DNA from: Limimaricola sp027213785
Lineage (GTDB): Bacteria; Pseudomonadota; Alphaproteobacteria; Rhodobacterales; Rhodobacteraceae
Direction of reading: 5' to 3'
NCBI RefSeq assembly: GCF_050847355.1
Contig: NZ_CP193755.1
Location: 744,001 to 808,000 of the forward strand
Length of the DNA stretch: 64,000 bases
Below, in pieces: positions 27,094 to 35,467 of the stretch. The stretch's first letter is position 1. Every line of letters begins with the position of its first letter. The position numbers and the translations under genes are program-made. The notes beneath the pieces were generated by a model. It was not told the origin of the DNA. It did no database searches and saw nothing but the letters and a program-made list of their open reading frames with translations.

Positions 27094-30024
27094 TCAGTCG
27101 GGGATCTTCAGGACCATGGTGCGGCCGCGCCGGACATAGTTCAGAACGTCGTCGCCGATCGCCGTGACCTTGCCGCCATCGAGGGCGTCGCCGACGCCGA
27201 CGCGCAGGTAGCGACCGTTCTCCATGCGGATCAGCGCCCGTCGCGCGCCCGGTTTGCCGTAGACGCCGATGAGATTGATGTCGCGCATGTTGATGGCATT
27301 GTCGCGGGTGGCGGCGCGGGCGACGCTGCCGGGCACCGGCCCATCCGGGGCGACGGTCGCGTTGGCGACCTGCTGCGGCGCGCTGGCGGGGGTCGATGCG
27401 GCCGCTGCGGGAGCGCGGCTGCGGCTCTGGGCCACCACGCGGTCGAAGTTGCGCGGCCGCGAATCCGGACGGCGCGCGGTCGGAACCGCCTGCGGCGTCG
27501 CGTTGGCCAGCGGGTCGGGCGCATCGGCCATCAGCGAGGCCAGCGCGTCGGCGACCGAGGCCCGCGCCGGCGGGGAAGGCGTCTCGCCCACAGCCTCGGC
27601 CAAGGCGGCTGCCTGGGCATCGGTGGCCTCGGTGACCTGGCTCTCGGCGTCGGGGGCCAGCCCCTCCGGGCGAAGCGGCGGACGCGGCCCCTCATAGGCC
27701 GCGAGCGGCGGCAGCACCGCATCTTCGGGACGCCTGGTAGGGCGCAGCGCGTCGAGCGCGACGCCGCCGGGCGTCACCCCGGCGGCCTCTGCCTCGTCGA
27801 TTTCCGAAGCGGTAGTGCCGGGCCGGGTCGGCGGCACCACGGGCGGCGCGCCGGGAACCAGCTCCACCCCCTCCGGTCGGGCCTCGGGGGTGGCAGCCGG
27901 ATCGACGAGCGCGGCGTTGTCGTCCTCGCTCGCTTCGGCTTCGGGCGCTTCGCTCTCGTCGGCAGGGGGCGCAGCGGGCGGGGCGACCGTGCCGGGCCGG
28001 GTCGGCGGCAGAACCTCGGGTCGTCCCTCGTAGACCACGAGGCCTTGCGGCGTCACCGTTCCCTCGGCGGTGGCGGCGATGAAGCCGCGCGCGTCGCGCT
28101 CGAAGACGCTGCCTGCCGGCGGCGGCACGGCCTGCACCGGCAGCCCGCCATCCGGCGCGACGGCGGCGAGGCGCAGACCGTCCATGCCGAATTCCGCGAC
28201 CGCTTCGCTCGTCACCGCGACCGGCATGCCGAGCTGCTCCGCGCGCGGCGTCAGAGGCAGGCGGGGCGCGCGCAGCCAGACGCCGGTGGCCGCATAGACG
28301 CGTTCGGCCTCGGCCGGGCTCACCGCCGCGGCAGGACCACGATCGGGCTCCGGGTAATCGTCGTAGTCGGGCACCGGTTCCGGCGCGGGCTGCTCTGGCA
28401 CCGCGGCAGCGGCTTCGGGCTCCGGCGTGTCCGCAGGCGCTTCCTCGGGTTCGTGAGGCGCCAGCGCCGCCGGATCGGCGCTCGTGTCGCGCAACAGACC
28501 CGCCTGCGGATCATCTTCGGCGGCGTTCAGCCAGAACCCGAACAGAAGCACCAGAAGCGCGGTGACGATGGCACCCGCGATCAGGGCGAGACGGCCCGGC
28601 CGCTTGTCGGGCGTCGCGCGGCGCGCGCCGAACACGGTCATGCGCTCGCGTTCGCTGGCCAGATCGACGCTGCGGCGGCTGCCGGGTTCGGCGCGGGGCG
28701 CGGTCGCCGGTTGGGGCGCCTCGGCGGAGGCCTCGGGCGCGACCAGCGACGCACCGGCGGCGAGGGCGGCAGCCTCGGCGTTCTCTTCGTTCTCCCCGTT
28801 CTCCTGGCTTTCGCCAGGCGTCGCGGGCGGCATGGCGGGCATGACGGCTGGAGGCGCGCCGGGCCGCGGCATCGCGGGCGGCATGATCCGGCGCGCGGCA
28901 TCGGCGCTCTCATCGGTGCGTGGCGGGGTGGCCTTGTCGCGGGCAGCGTCACCGCGTGGCGGCAGCGGCGGCGCGGCCGGGGGAGCAGCCGGGCGGGGCG
29001 GCTCGCGATGCGCGGGCTCTGCCAGCATGGCCTCGTCGTCATCGATGCCGCTCTGGTCGGGCATCGGCAGGTCCGGCATCACCGGAGCCCCGGCCTGCGG
29101 CAACGGCTCCGCCGGTCGGGGTGCGGTGGTGTCCGGGGCAGGGGCCAGCAGCGCCTCGTCCTCATCTTCCGGCTCGGCGGCGGGCGTGACCGGGGCAGGC
29201 GAGGTCGGGTCGCGGTCCCGCGATACCCCCTCGTTCGGCGGCTCAAGCTGCGTGTCCAAGGGTTCAGACTGCGGTGCGGTCATCTCGTCACCCGCCCCGA
29301 TCTCCGGGGCCGGGGTATCGATCGCAGCCATCTCCTGTTCCGACGCATCGGCCTCGGGGCCGATCCCGGCTTCGGCGGCATCGGCCGGGGGCTGCGCGGG
29401 CAGGGGTGCCGGGGGGAGGTCGTCCTCGTCGATCGGCGGTTCCGCATCGAAAGACGCGTCCGACACGGCGGAATCCGTGTCAGTGATTTCCAACGGATCG
29501 CCTTGGGCTTCGGGCGGCAGCTCGTGCACCGCGACCTCGTCGCGCGTCACCGTCTCATTCAGGCCTTCCACCGGACCGAACAGCACCTCGCCCGGGAAAC
29601 CATCCGACTCCGGCACGGCGGCGAAGGCCACCGGCTCCAGCGCGTGCTCCCGCGCGAAGCCTTCGGCTTCTTCCAGCGTCTCGCGCGCCACCGCCGCGAC
29701 ATGGGTGCGCCCGTCCTCGACTACGTAATCGATGGCCAGTTCGTCCACGGCATAGGGGGTCGTCCCCTCCAGCGCCTTTGCCACCTCGTCGGCACCGAGC
29801 ACGCCCTCGAGCACGAGGTAGCGGATCTGGTCGTTGGGAATCAGCAGCTTGGTGCGCAGCCCTTCCGGCGCGCGGGCGAGCGCGGCCGCCCGCAGCCGCG
29901 CCAGATCGCCCGCGAGATCCGCGCTGTCGAGCGGCACCTCGCCGATCCGGGTCCAGCCCGCGGGCGCGCGGTGCAGCAGTCTCAGGCCCTCGAGCGAGAG
30001 CGACAGGGCGAAATTGGGTGTCAT
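27094..30024 (-). CDS. Large inner-membrane protein with GspL-like N-terminus and GspC-like C-terminus
   Basis: 976-residue protein not matched to a characterised gene. Residues 1-140 resemble the actin-like cytoplasmic domain of type II secretion GspL/PilM: LRLLHRAPAGW, KLLIPNDQIRYLVLEGVLGA, ALEGTTPYAVDELAIDYVV, VAAVARETLEEAEGFAREH and a closing FAAVPE. Residues about 150-475 are disordered (Pro, Ala, Glu, Asp). A single membrane helix lies at about 479-500. Another disordered stretch follows with repeated PPTRPGT and EGRPEVLPP-type units. The last ~66 residues resemble the GspC/PilP homology-region beta domain: RDINLIGVYGKPGARRALI, VGVGDALDGGKVTAIGDDVL. The start at 30024 avoids an unsupported 22-residue extension. 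No other secretion or pilus genes are nearby. Family assignment is my inference from motif patterns. Confidence 0.8.
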   Translation of the reverse strand: MTPNFALSLSLEGLRLLHRAPAGWTRIGEVPLDSADLAGDLARLRAAALARAPEGLRTKLLIPNDQIRYLVLEGVLGADEVAKALEGTTPYAVDELAIDYVVEDGRTHVAAVARETLEEAEGFAREHALEPVAFAAVPESDGFPGEVLFGPVEGLNETVTRDEVAVHELPPEAQGDPLEITDTDSAVSDASFDAEPPIDEDDLPPAPLPAQPPADAAEAGIGPEADASEQEMAAIDTPAPEIGAGDEMTAPQSEPLDTQLEPPNEGVSRDRDPTSPAPVTPAAEPEDEDEALLAPAPDTTAPRPAEPLPQAGAPVMPDLPMPDQSGIDDDEAMLAEPAHREPPRPAAPPAAPPLPPRGDAARDKATPPRTDESADAARRIMPPAMPRPGAPPAVMPAMPPATPGESQENGENEENAEAAALAAGASLVAPEASAEAPQPATAPRAEPGSRRSVDLASERERMTVFGARRATPDKRPGRLALIAGAIVTALLVLLFGFWLNAAEDDPQAGLLRDTSADPAALAPHEPEEAPADTPEPEAAAAVPEQPAPEPVPDYDDYPEPDRGPAAAVSPAEAERVYAATGVWLRAPRLPLTPRAEQLGMPVAVTSEAVAEFGMDGLRLAAVAPDGGLPVQAVPPPAGSVFERDARGFIAATAEGTVTPQGLVVYEGRPEVLPPTRPGTVAPPAAPPADESEAPEAEASEDDNAALVDPAATPEARPEGVELVPGAPPVVPPTRPGTTASEIDEAEAAGVTPGGVALDALRPTRRPEDAVLPPLAAYEGPRPPLRPEGLAPDAESQVTEATDAQAAALAEAVGETPSPPARASVADALASLMADAPDPLANATPQAVPTARRPDSRPRNFDRVVAQSRSRAPAAAASTPASAPQQVANATVAPDGPVPGSVARAATRDNAINMRDINLIGVYGKPGARRALIRMENGRYLRVGVGDALDGGKVTAIGDDVLNYVRRGRTMVLKIPD

Positions 30025-30194
30025 GTGGCAGGCCTTAGCATCACTGGCAGGGTCCGGGAACGGGCGTGCCAGACCGGCGGCATTTTGCAAGCAGCTTTCC
30101 GCGCGCGCAACCCGCCCCCCGGAGGTTGTGATCGCACCGCTCTTGCAAGGCGGCGCGCCGGGGCGTTCGATGCCGCCAGATTCAGGAGGATACC

Positions 30195-30899
30195 ATGAAG
30201 CAAGCCACGCTTTCCGCCGTCGCGCTCGCCATCGGTCTGGCCACGGCTGCCGTCGCGCAACCGGTCGAGGCCCCGGCGACGCCGCCCCGTTCCGTGACCG
30301 TCACCGGCGAGGGCCTTGTCCGCGCCGCGCCGGAGATGGCCCAGGTGCGGCTCGGGGTCAGCGAGACTGCCGAAACCGCCCGCGCCGCGCTCGACGCGAT
30401 GAACGCAGCCATGGGCCGGGTGCTCGACCGGCTGAGCGCGGCCGGAATCGCGCCCGAGAACGTGCAGACCGGTCAACTCAGCCTTGATCGGGACTATGCG
30501 CGGATGCGCGACGGGCAATCGGAGCCCGAGGGTTTCGTCGCCACGACGCTGGTGGAGTTGCGGGTCACGGATCTCGATTCGCTCGGTACCGTGCTCGACG
30601 CCGCGGTGGGCGAGGGGGCGAACCGGCTCGAGGGGATCGAGTTCATGCTGGCCGACCGGGCCGCGGCGCATGACGAGGCGCGCCGTGCCGCCGTGGCCGA
30701 CGCGCAGGCCCGTGCACGGCTCTATGCCGAGGCCGCCGGGGTCGAGCTGGGCGAGGTCCTGTCGCTCTCCGAAACACGGGCCGATTTCGGGCCGCGACCG
30801 ATGATGGAGATGCGCATGGCCGCCGATGGAGGCGTGCCGATCGCCCAAGGCGAGGTCGAGGTCTCGGCCGGGGTCAGCATGGTCTACGCGATCGAGTGA
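30195..30899 (+). CDS. Periplasmic SIMPL-domain protein (DUF541)
   Basis: 234-residue exported protein of the SIMPL/DUF541 family (YggE/BP26-like). Signal peptide to about residue 21 (ATAAVAQ). The SIMPL domain covers about 32-234: SVTVTGEGLVRAAPEMAQVRLGV, GIAPENVQTGQLSL, and the paired helices ARRAAVADAQARARLYAEAAG. E. coli YggE has been linked to oxidative stress resistance and BP26 forms ring-like oligomers; the role here is unknown. CAGGAGG lies five bases before the ATG. It is divergent from the GspL/GspC-like gene and ends five bases before a convergent membrane gene. Confidence 0.93.
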   Translation: MKQATLSAVALAIGLATAAVAQPVEAPATPPRSVTVTGEGLVRAAPEMAQVRLGVSETAETARAALDAMNAAMGRVLDRLSAAGIAPENVQTGQLSLDRDYARMRDGQSEPEGFVATTLVELRVTDLDSLGTVLDAAVGEGANRLEGIEFMLADRAAAHDEARRAAVADAQARARLYAEAAGVELGEVLSLSETRADFGPRPMMEMRMAADGGVPIAQGEVEVSAGVSMVYAIE

Positions 30900-30904
30900 G
30901 CGCA

Positions 30905-31435
30905 TCAGCCGCGACCGGGCAGGTCCGCAACGGCGAAATCGGCCGCGCCGCCATCATCGGGCTTGGGAATCACGCTGAAGGAGCCGTCGCTTTCGAGCAC
31001 GACGGCGGCGATCTCCTCCGGCGCGGCGCTGCCATTGTTGCGGATCACCGAGAGCAACTCCTCCTTCGTGACCCGCTCGCGGCGCAACGCATCGTGCAGA
31101 ATCTCGCCCTTGTGCATCACCAGCCGCGGCTCCGAGCGCACCAGCCGGGCGATCCGCCCGGAGCCGACCGAGCTTTTCGCCACGAGATATTGCAGGCCGA
31201 TCAGCAGCGCGAAGGCGGTGAGCCCTTCGGCCAGGGCCACGCTTTCGGACAGCAGAATCGTCGCCAGCGTCGAGCCGAGCGCCACCGTCACCACGAGGTC
31301 GAAGGCGTTGAGCTTCGCCAGGGTCCGCTTGCCGGAAATGCGCAGGAAGGCCACCAGACCGGCATAGGCGAGCGTACCGACGAGGATGGTGCGGATGATC
31401 CCGCTCCAATTCTGGAACAACATGTTCTCGATCAT
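30905..31435 (-). CDS. YetF/DUF421 family membrane protein
   Basis: 176-residue protein. Three membrane helices lie within residues 1-75, including GTLAYAGLVAFLRISGKRTL and LGSTLATILLS. The cytosolic C-terminal DUF421 domain follows, with RLVMHKGEILHDALRRERVTKEELL and a closing AAVVLESDGSFSVIPK. The SGKRTLAKLNAFDLVV segment is the family hallmark. The ATG at 31435 has GAGGGGG six bases upstream; an upstream in-frame TTG is less likely. It follows a glycosyltransferase-like gene by 22 bases on the same strand. In Bacillus, YetF relatives affect spore or envelope properties; the role here is unknown. Confidence 0.92.
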   Translation of the reverse strand: MIENMLFQNWSGIIRTILVGTLAYAGLVAFLRISGKRTLAKLNAFDLVVTVALGSTLATILLSESVALAEGLTAFALLIGLQYLVAKSSVGSGRIARLVRSEPRLVMHKGEILHDALRRERVTKEELLSVIRNNGSAAPEEIAAVVLESDGSFSVIPKPDDGGAADFAVADLPGRG

Positions 31436-31457
31436 CGCGTACCCCCTCGGTTCCAAG

Positions 31458-32435
31458 TCACCTCATCCAGAAACCGTGGGCGCGCAGGATGGTTCGGATT
31501 TCTCTTTCCCGGGGGGGCAGAGCGGCGCGGTCGAACAGCGCCCGCACCTTGGCGCCACGGCGCTGATAGACCATACGCCGAATCGGGTCGTGCCGCTTCA
31601 ACAGCATCTTGAGCCGGTTCGGCGCCGCGACACGTTCCAGCGCCTCGACCACCGCGTCGCTTTCACGCGCATAGAGCAATGGAAAGCTGCGGTAATGGCA
31701 GGTGAGCGCGCTGTCGAGTCCATCGAGTGCCGGTCCCGGACGACCGCCGCCGAGGCCATGGATCACCAAGGGCAGCGCCACCTGGTCGAGCCAGGGATCG
31801 AAAGGCTGTGCGGCGATTTCGGTCGGTGGGTCGTCCCGGATCGCAACCGCGTATTCCAGGAACCGGACGCCGAAGGCATTGGCATCCGGGCCGCAGAACC
31901 AGCCTGCATTGAAGTAGAGATAGCGGGTCCAGACACCTTCGGGCCATGTCGGGTCGAGCGAGCTTTCGAAATCCAGGCCGAAGCGGTCGTACAGGGAGCG
32001 CCAGCTCGCCGTGTAGCCGGGCCATTCGGGGCGCGGCACCGGCCACGTGGCCTCGCGCCGCATCGAGGCCGAGGGCGGCAGCGCATCGATCGGCAGCGAT
32101 CCGATCTCGCCCAGGATCAGCGTGTCGCTGTCGAGGAACAGGAATGGCGCGGCGGGCAGGGCGGCGAGTGCCTCGATCTTGTTGCCATGCGGATAGGCCG
32201 CGCCGAAATGCCGGTTCTCGAAGGGCAGGATTTCGGCGCCGAGGTCCCCAAGCATCGCCCGGCCGTCTTCGGTCATGCGCGGGTTCTCGGGCCAGAGCGG
32301 GCCGGGCTGGGGCTCGGCGACGATGAGGCGTCCGGCGAATCCCGGTGCGTGCCGCCGCAGCGAGGCGGCGAGAAGCAGCGCCTCGGCCTCGATCCGGCCC
32401 GACTGGCCAATGATCACGATGTCGAACAGTCCCAT
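31458..32435 (-). CDS. Glycosyltransferase-like protein (GT-A type)
   Basis: 325-residue cytosolic protein that looks like a GT-A fold nucleotide-sugar transferase. It begins FDIVIIGQSGRIEAEALLLAASLRRH, an N-terminal Rossmann-like unit. The metal-binding DXD-type motif sits in PFLFLDSDTLILGE (about 97-110), preceded by NKIEALAAL. YLYFNAGWFCGPDANAFG and PFDPWLDQVALPL (Asp-Gln acceptor region) follow, as in family 8-like transferases. The C-terminus is basic (KRHDPIRRMVYQRRGAKV), which could bind membranes or acidic acceptors. Donor and acceptor are unknown; it lies upstream of the YetF-like gene and is not part of an obvious polysaccharide cluster. Confidence 0.72.
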   Translation of the reverse strand: MGLFDIVIIGQSGRIEAEALLLAASLRRHAPGFAGRLIVAEPQPGPLWPENPRMTEDGRAMLGDLGAEILPFENRHFGAAYPHGNKIEALAALPAAPFLFLDSDTLILGEIGSLPIDALPPSASMRREATWPVPRPEWPGYTASWRSLYDRFGLDFESSLDPTWPEGVWTRYLYFNAGWFCGPDANAFGVRFLEYAVAIRDDPPTEIAAQPFDPWLDQVALPLVIHGLGGGRPGPALDGLDSALTCHYRSFPLLYARESDAVVEALERVAAPNRLKMLLKRHDPIRRMVYQRRGAKVRALFDRAALPPREREIRTILRAHGFWMR

Positions 32436-32535
32436 GCGTGCCCCCGCGCGCGACCGACGGGACGCACACTCTCGACGCGACCCTATGGAGGGCCGCGTGA
32501 CCGGTCAAACCACCATGTCTCGAAAGGGGGGAAGA

Positions 32536-32619
32536 TGGTGGGCGACCCTGGAATCGAACCAGGCGTGGGTCTCCCCGGCGGAGTTACAGTCCGCTGCCGC
32601 ACCTTGCAGCTCGTCGCCC
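32536..32619 (-). tRNA. tRNA-Tyr (anticodon GTA)
   Basis: 84-base cloverleaf on the minus strand. Acceptor stem GGGCGAC pairs with GTCGCCC; the anticodon arm CGGA-CTGTAAC-TCCG shows GTA; a long class II variable arm follows, as required for bacterial tRNA-Tyr; the T arm is CCTGG-TTCGATT-CCAGG. The terminal CCA is encoded. It lies between a glycosyltransferase-like gene and rlmB. Confidence 0.96.
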
Positions 32620-32784
32620 GCAGCCGGGCCTCGACCCGGTGCGAGAGCGGGAATAGGCGCTCGGCCGAGAGGCGTCAACCGGAAAATCCGGCTTCCCCGA
32701 CGGCGCGGCATGGCCGGGGCTTCGGCTGGACTTCGCGGGCCCGAGCGCGCAATCAGGCGCAAGCGGAGCACATCGGAGAGCACC

Positions 32785-33576
32785 ATGAAGAAGCCGAAAT
32801 GGGTGATCGAGAAGGAACAGTCCAAGCGCGCCTCGGCGGCCGAGACGGTCTGGCTCTTCGGCCTGCACGCGGTACGCGACGCGCTCTTGAACCCGCGCCG
32901 CGAGCGGCTGCGGCTGGTCGTGACGCTGAATGCCCAGGGCAAGCTCGCCGACGCCATCGCGGCAAGCGGCATGGAGCCCGAGATCTCGGACCCGCGCAAA
33001 TTCGCCGCGCCGATCGACGCGGATTCGGTGCATCAGGGCGCGGCGCTCGAGGTGAAGCCGCTCGACTGGGGGTCGCTCGACGACATCGCGCTGGGCGGTG
33101 AGCGGGACGGCCCGCCGCGCCTGCTGCTGCTCGATCGGGTCACCGATCCGCATAATGTGGGCGCGATCCTGCGCTCGGCCGAGGTGTTCGGCGCCCGCGC
33201 CGTGATCGGCGTGCAGCGCCATTCCGCGCCGGAGACCGGGGCGCTGGCCAAGACCGCCTCGGGCGCGCTGGAGCGTCAGCCCTATCTGCGGGTGCGCAAC
33301 CTCGCCGACACGATGGGCCGGCTCAAGGAGATGGGCTATCTGGTGCTGGGGCTCGCGGGCGAGGCCGAGCAAAGCATCGAACGGGCGATCGCGGGCAAGC
33401 GCGACCGTCCCGTAGCGCTGGTGCTGGGGGCCGAGGGGCCTGGGCTCAGGGAACGCACGCGAGAGACCTGCGACGCCTTGGTGCGGATCGACGCGGCGGG
33501 CGGGTTCGGCTCGCTCAACGTCTCGAACGCAGCCGCTGTCGCGCTCTATGCGGCACGTGCACAATCGACGGATTGA
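32785..33576 (+). CDS. rlmB: 23S rRNA 2'-O-ribose methyltransferase, SpoU/TrmH family (RlmB)
   Basis: 263-residue SPOUT methyltransferase, most likely the one that methylates G2251 of 23S rRNA. An N-terminal substrate-binding domain (about 20-95: WLFGLHAVRDALLNPRRERL) precedes the knotted catalytic domain. Motif 1 is DRVTDPHNVGAILRSAEVFG (about 118-137), motif 2 LVLGAEGPGLRERT, motif 3 GGFGSLNVSNAAAVALY. GGAGAG lies just upstream of the ATG. An open frame continues upstream through the tRNA-Tyr region and is not coding. The family is hard to split by eye from TrmH, but the N-terminal domain favours RlmB. Confidence 0.94.
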   Translation: MKKPKWVIEKEQSKRASAAETVWLFGLHAVRDALLNPRRERLRLVVTLNAQGKLADAIAASGMEPEISDPRKFAAPIDADSVHQGAALEVKPLDWGSLDDIALGGERDGPPRLLLLDRVTDPHNVGAILRSAEVFGARAVIGVQRHSAPETGALAKTASGALERQPYLRVRNLADTMGRLKEMGYLVLGLAGEAEQSIERAIAGKRDRPVALVLGAEGPGLRERTRETCDALVRIDAAGGFGSLNVSNAAAVALYAARAQSTD

Positions 33577-33599
33577 CCCGCTATGGTTGACGTGGCGTT

Positions 33600-33741
33600 C
33601 ACATTTTAGGGAAGGTATCTTCGCATGGAACCATTCGGTGATTAGATGGTTTCATGGGAGCGCGTATCTGGAACATATGCGTTTCATTTCACTGTCCCTC
33701 GTTCCACACCTTGAAGCCCGGGCACCGCCCGGGCTTTTTTT
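33600..33741 (+). ncRNA. Candidate small RNA ending in a strong terminator
   Basis: The 164 bases between rlmB and hisE are unusually AT-rich for this genome and hold no open frame worth keeping. They contain three successive hairpins: 33627-33634 with 33646-33653 (8 pairs, one G-U), 33661-33667 with 33675-33681 (7 pairs, one G-U), and the terminator at 33714-33741. Between the second hairpin and the terminator is a single-stranded, pyrimidine-rich stretch (33682-33713). A TTGACG hexamer lies at 33587-33592 and TATCTT at 33616-33621, but the spacing is not a standard promoter. It may instead be just the rlmB 3' untranslated region. Confidence 0.3.
33714..33741 (+). terminator. Strong Rho-independent terminator between rlmB and hisE
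   Basis: A perfect 10-base stem (AAGCCCGGGC with its complement) closes an ACC loop and is followed by seven T. It acts on plus-strand transcripts; its last base touches the hisE stop on the other strand. It lies 137 bases after the rlmB stop, which is far for a simple gene terminator. Confidence 0.93.
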
Positions 33742-34052
33742 CATCTGGAGCGGGAAGCCTTCTCGGCAATGCCCGAGCGGCCCTCGCGCCGCGTCAGCTC
33801 GGCCTCGATATCGTCGAGGCTCACATTGCGCGCGGCACACATCACGAGGAGGTGGTAAAGCGCGTCGGCGGCCTCGGAGGTGAGCCTCTCGCGGTCGCCC
33901 TTCACCGCTTCGATGATCGCCTCGACCGCCTCCTCGCCGAATTTCTCGGCACATTTCTCCGGGCCCTTGGCCAGAAGCTTCGCGGTCCAGCTGGTTTCGG
34001 GGTCGGCGCCGCGCCGTGCGAGAATCGTCGCGGCGAGATCATGCAGGCTCAT
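33741..34052 (-). CDS. hisE: Phosphoribosyl-ATP pyrophosphatase HisE
   Basis: Second enzyme of histidine synthesis, hydrolysing phosphoribosyl-ATP to phosphoribosyl-AMP. 103 residues, an all-alpha MazG-like fold. Visible: SWTAKLLAKGPEKCAEKFGEEAVEAIIEA (metal-binding Glu cluster, about 18-46) and ASDALYHLLV-type helix (EAADALYHLLVMCAAR, about 57-72). The ATG overlaps the hisF stop (ATGA), so HisE is coupled to HisF. The separate hisE (no fusion to hisI) is normal in alphaproteobacteria. Confidence 0.97.
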   Translation of the reverse strand: MSLHDLAATILARRGADPETSWTAKLLAKGPEKCAEKFGEEAVEAIIEAVKGDRERLTSEAADALYHLLVMCAARNVSLDDIEAELTRREGRSGIAEKASRSR

Positions 34053-34810
34053 GACATCCTCATCGGAATGCCGGCCGCGGCCATATGCGCCTTGGCTTCG
34101 GCGATGGTGTGGGTACCGAAATGGAAGATCGAGGCCGCGAGCACCGCGCTGGCGCCGCCTTCGGTCACGCCCTCGACCAGATGGTCGAGCGTGCCGACGC
34201 CGCCCGAGGCGATCACCGGGATGTCGACCGCATCCGATATGGCGCGGGTGAGAGGTAGGTTGAAGCCCGCCCGGGTGCCGTCGCGATCCATCGAGGTGAG
34301 CAGGATCTCCCCCGCGCCGCGCCGTTCCATGTCGGTGGCGAACTCGACCGCGTCGATGCCGGTGGGCTTGCGGCCGCCATGGGTGAAGATCTCCCAGCGG
34401 CCCGGTTCCACCGTCTTGGCGTCGATCGCCACCACGATGCATTGCGCGCCGAAGCGCTGCGCGGCCTCGGTCACCACCGTGCGGTCGGCCACGGCGGCCG
34501 AGTTGAAGCTCACCTTGTCGGCGCCAGCCAGCAGGAGCGCACGCACGTCATGGTGGCTGCGCACGCCGCCACCTACGGTCAGGGGAATGTAGCAGCTTTC
34601 GGCGGTGCGGCGGACGAGATCGAACATCGTGCCGCGATTTTCGTGCGTGGCATGGATGTCGAGAAAGCACAGCTCGTCGGCTCCGGCGGCGTCATAGGCG
34701 CGTGCGGCGTCGACCGGGTCGCCGGCATCGCGCAGATCCACGAAGTTGACGCCCTTCACCACGCGGCCATCGGCCACGTCGAGACAGGGAATGATGCGGG
34801 TCTTGAGCAT
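34049..34810 (-). CDS. hisF: Imidazole glycerol phosphate synthase cyclase subunit HisF
   Basis: 253-residue (beta/alpha)8 barrel that, with HisH, converts PRFAR and ammonia into imidazole glycerol phosphate and AICAR. Catalytic Asp11 is in IIPCLDVADGRVVKG; the second catalytic Asp is in VVAIDAKTV. Phosphate-binding motifs VGGGVRS and IPVIASGGVGT are present. AGGAGGG lies six bases before the ATG at 34810; the open extension to 34906 has no ribosome-binding site. Coupled with hisE downstream. A plus-strand gene separates it from hisA. Confidence 0.98.
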   Translation of the reverse strand: MLKTRIIPCLDVADGRVVKGVNFVDLRDAGDPVDAARAYDAAGADELCFLDIHATHENRGTMFDLVRRTAESCYIPLTVGGGVRSHHDVRALLLAGADKVSFNSAAVADRTVVTEAAQRFGAQCIVVAIDAKTVEPGRWEIFTHGGRKPTGIDAVEFATDMERRGAGEILLTSMDRDGTRAGFNLPLTRAISDAVDIPVIASGGVGTLDHLVEGVTEGGASAVLAASIFHFGTHTIAEAKAHMAAAGIPMRMS

Positions 34811-34922
34811 ATGTGGCCCTCCTGCGGTCGCGGCCCTTCTAGCCTCCAAGCCGCGCCGGGGCCAGTGCCGGAACGGAAACCCGAGCTTCTCGTTGGGCGG
34901 CAGCACAATGGGAGCATTTCAC

Positions 34923-35369
34923 ATGAAACGCACGATTCTCGCCGGGCTCACCGCCGCCACCCTCGCGGCGCCCGCCACCGCCGAAACCGAGACCATGCAG
35001 GCCACCGGCACCGTCGCCGAGGTGATGGACCGCCTTGAGGCCGCCGTCACCGAGGCCGGGGCGACGGTATTCGCGCGCGTCGATCACGGTGCGGGCGCCG
35101 AAGAGGCCGGCATGACCTTGGCCGACAGCCAGCTGCTGATCTTCGGCAACCCGCAGCTCGGGACACCGGTGATGCAGGAAGACCCGCTGGCCGGGCTCTA
35201 CCTGCCGCTCAAGATGCTCGCCTATGACGACGGCTCGGGGCAGGTCTTCGTGGCCTATGAAGAGCCGGAGGAGACCTTCGACGACCTTCAGGTGGATGAT
35301 GATCTCGAAGCCATCGAGAAGATGGAAGACGCGTTGGAGAAATTCGCCAAGGCCGCGGCCGGTGAATGA
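34923..35369 (+). CDS. Exported DUF302 protein
   Basis: 148-residue protein with a signal peptide (RTILAGLTAATLAAPATA). The mature part is a DUF302 domain: VAEVMDRLEAAVTEAGATVFARVDH, then LLIFGNPQLGTPVMQ (the hallmark GNP segment), LYLPLKMLAYDDG and VFVAYEEP. DUF302 folds as a small alpha/beta dimer of unknown function. It is inserted on the plus strand between hisF and hisA, divergent from hisF, with about 110 bases for both promoters, and converges on hisA. Confidence 0.92.
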   Translation: MKRTILAGLTAATLAAPATAETETMQATGTVAEVMDRLEAAVTEAGATVFARVDHGAGAEEAGMTLADSQLLIFGNPQLGTPVMQEDPLAGLYLPLKMLAYDDGSGQVFVAYEEPEETFDDLQVDDDLEAIEKMEDALEKFAKAAAGE

Positions 35370-35405
35370 TCCGCACCGGCGCATCCGGGACAAATGGGGC
35401 GCCAT

Positions 35406-35425
35406 GCGTATTTGAGGAACAAAGT
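35406..35425 (+). repeat. 20-base dispersed motif, copy 3
   Basis: Reads GCGTATTTGAGGAACAAAGT, matching the consensus GCGTATTTNNGGAACAAAGT. It starts 36 bases after the stop of the DUF302 gene, in the same direction, and is followed five bases later by a GC-rich hairpin. Confidence 0.8.
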
Positions 35426-35430
35426 CACGA

Positions 35431-35460
35431 AGGCGCCGCGCGAGAGATCGTGCGGCGCCT
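35431..35460. terminator. Hairpin between convergent DUF302 gene and hisA
   Basis: A 13-pair stem (one G-U pair) starting AGGCGCCGC closes a GAGA tetraloop. It ends seven bases before the hisA stop. No T run follows on either strand; it may serve both convergent transcripts as a 3' end stabiliser or a Rho-assisted stop. Confidence 0.55.
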
Positions 35461-35467
35461 CTGCGTA

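Noticed and set aside
30025..30090. 22-residue extension of the GspL/GspC-like protein
   Set aside because: The upstream start has no ribosome-binding site, and the ATG at 30024 gives the natural beginning of the actin-like strand.
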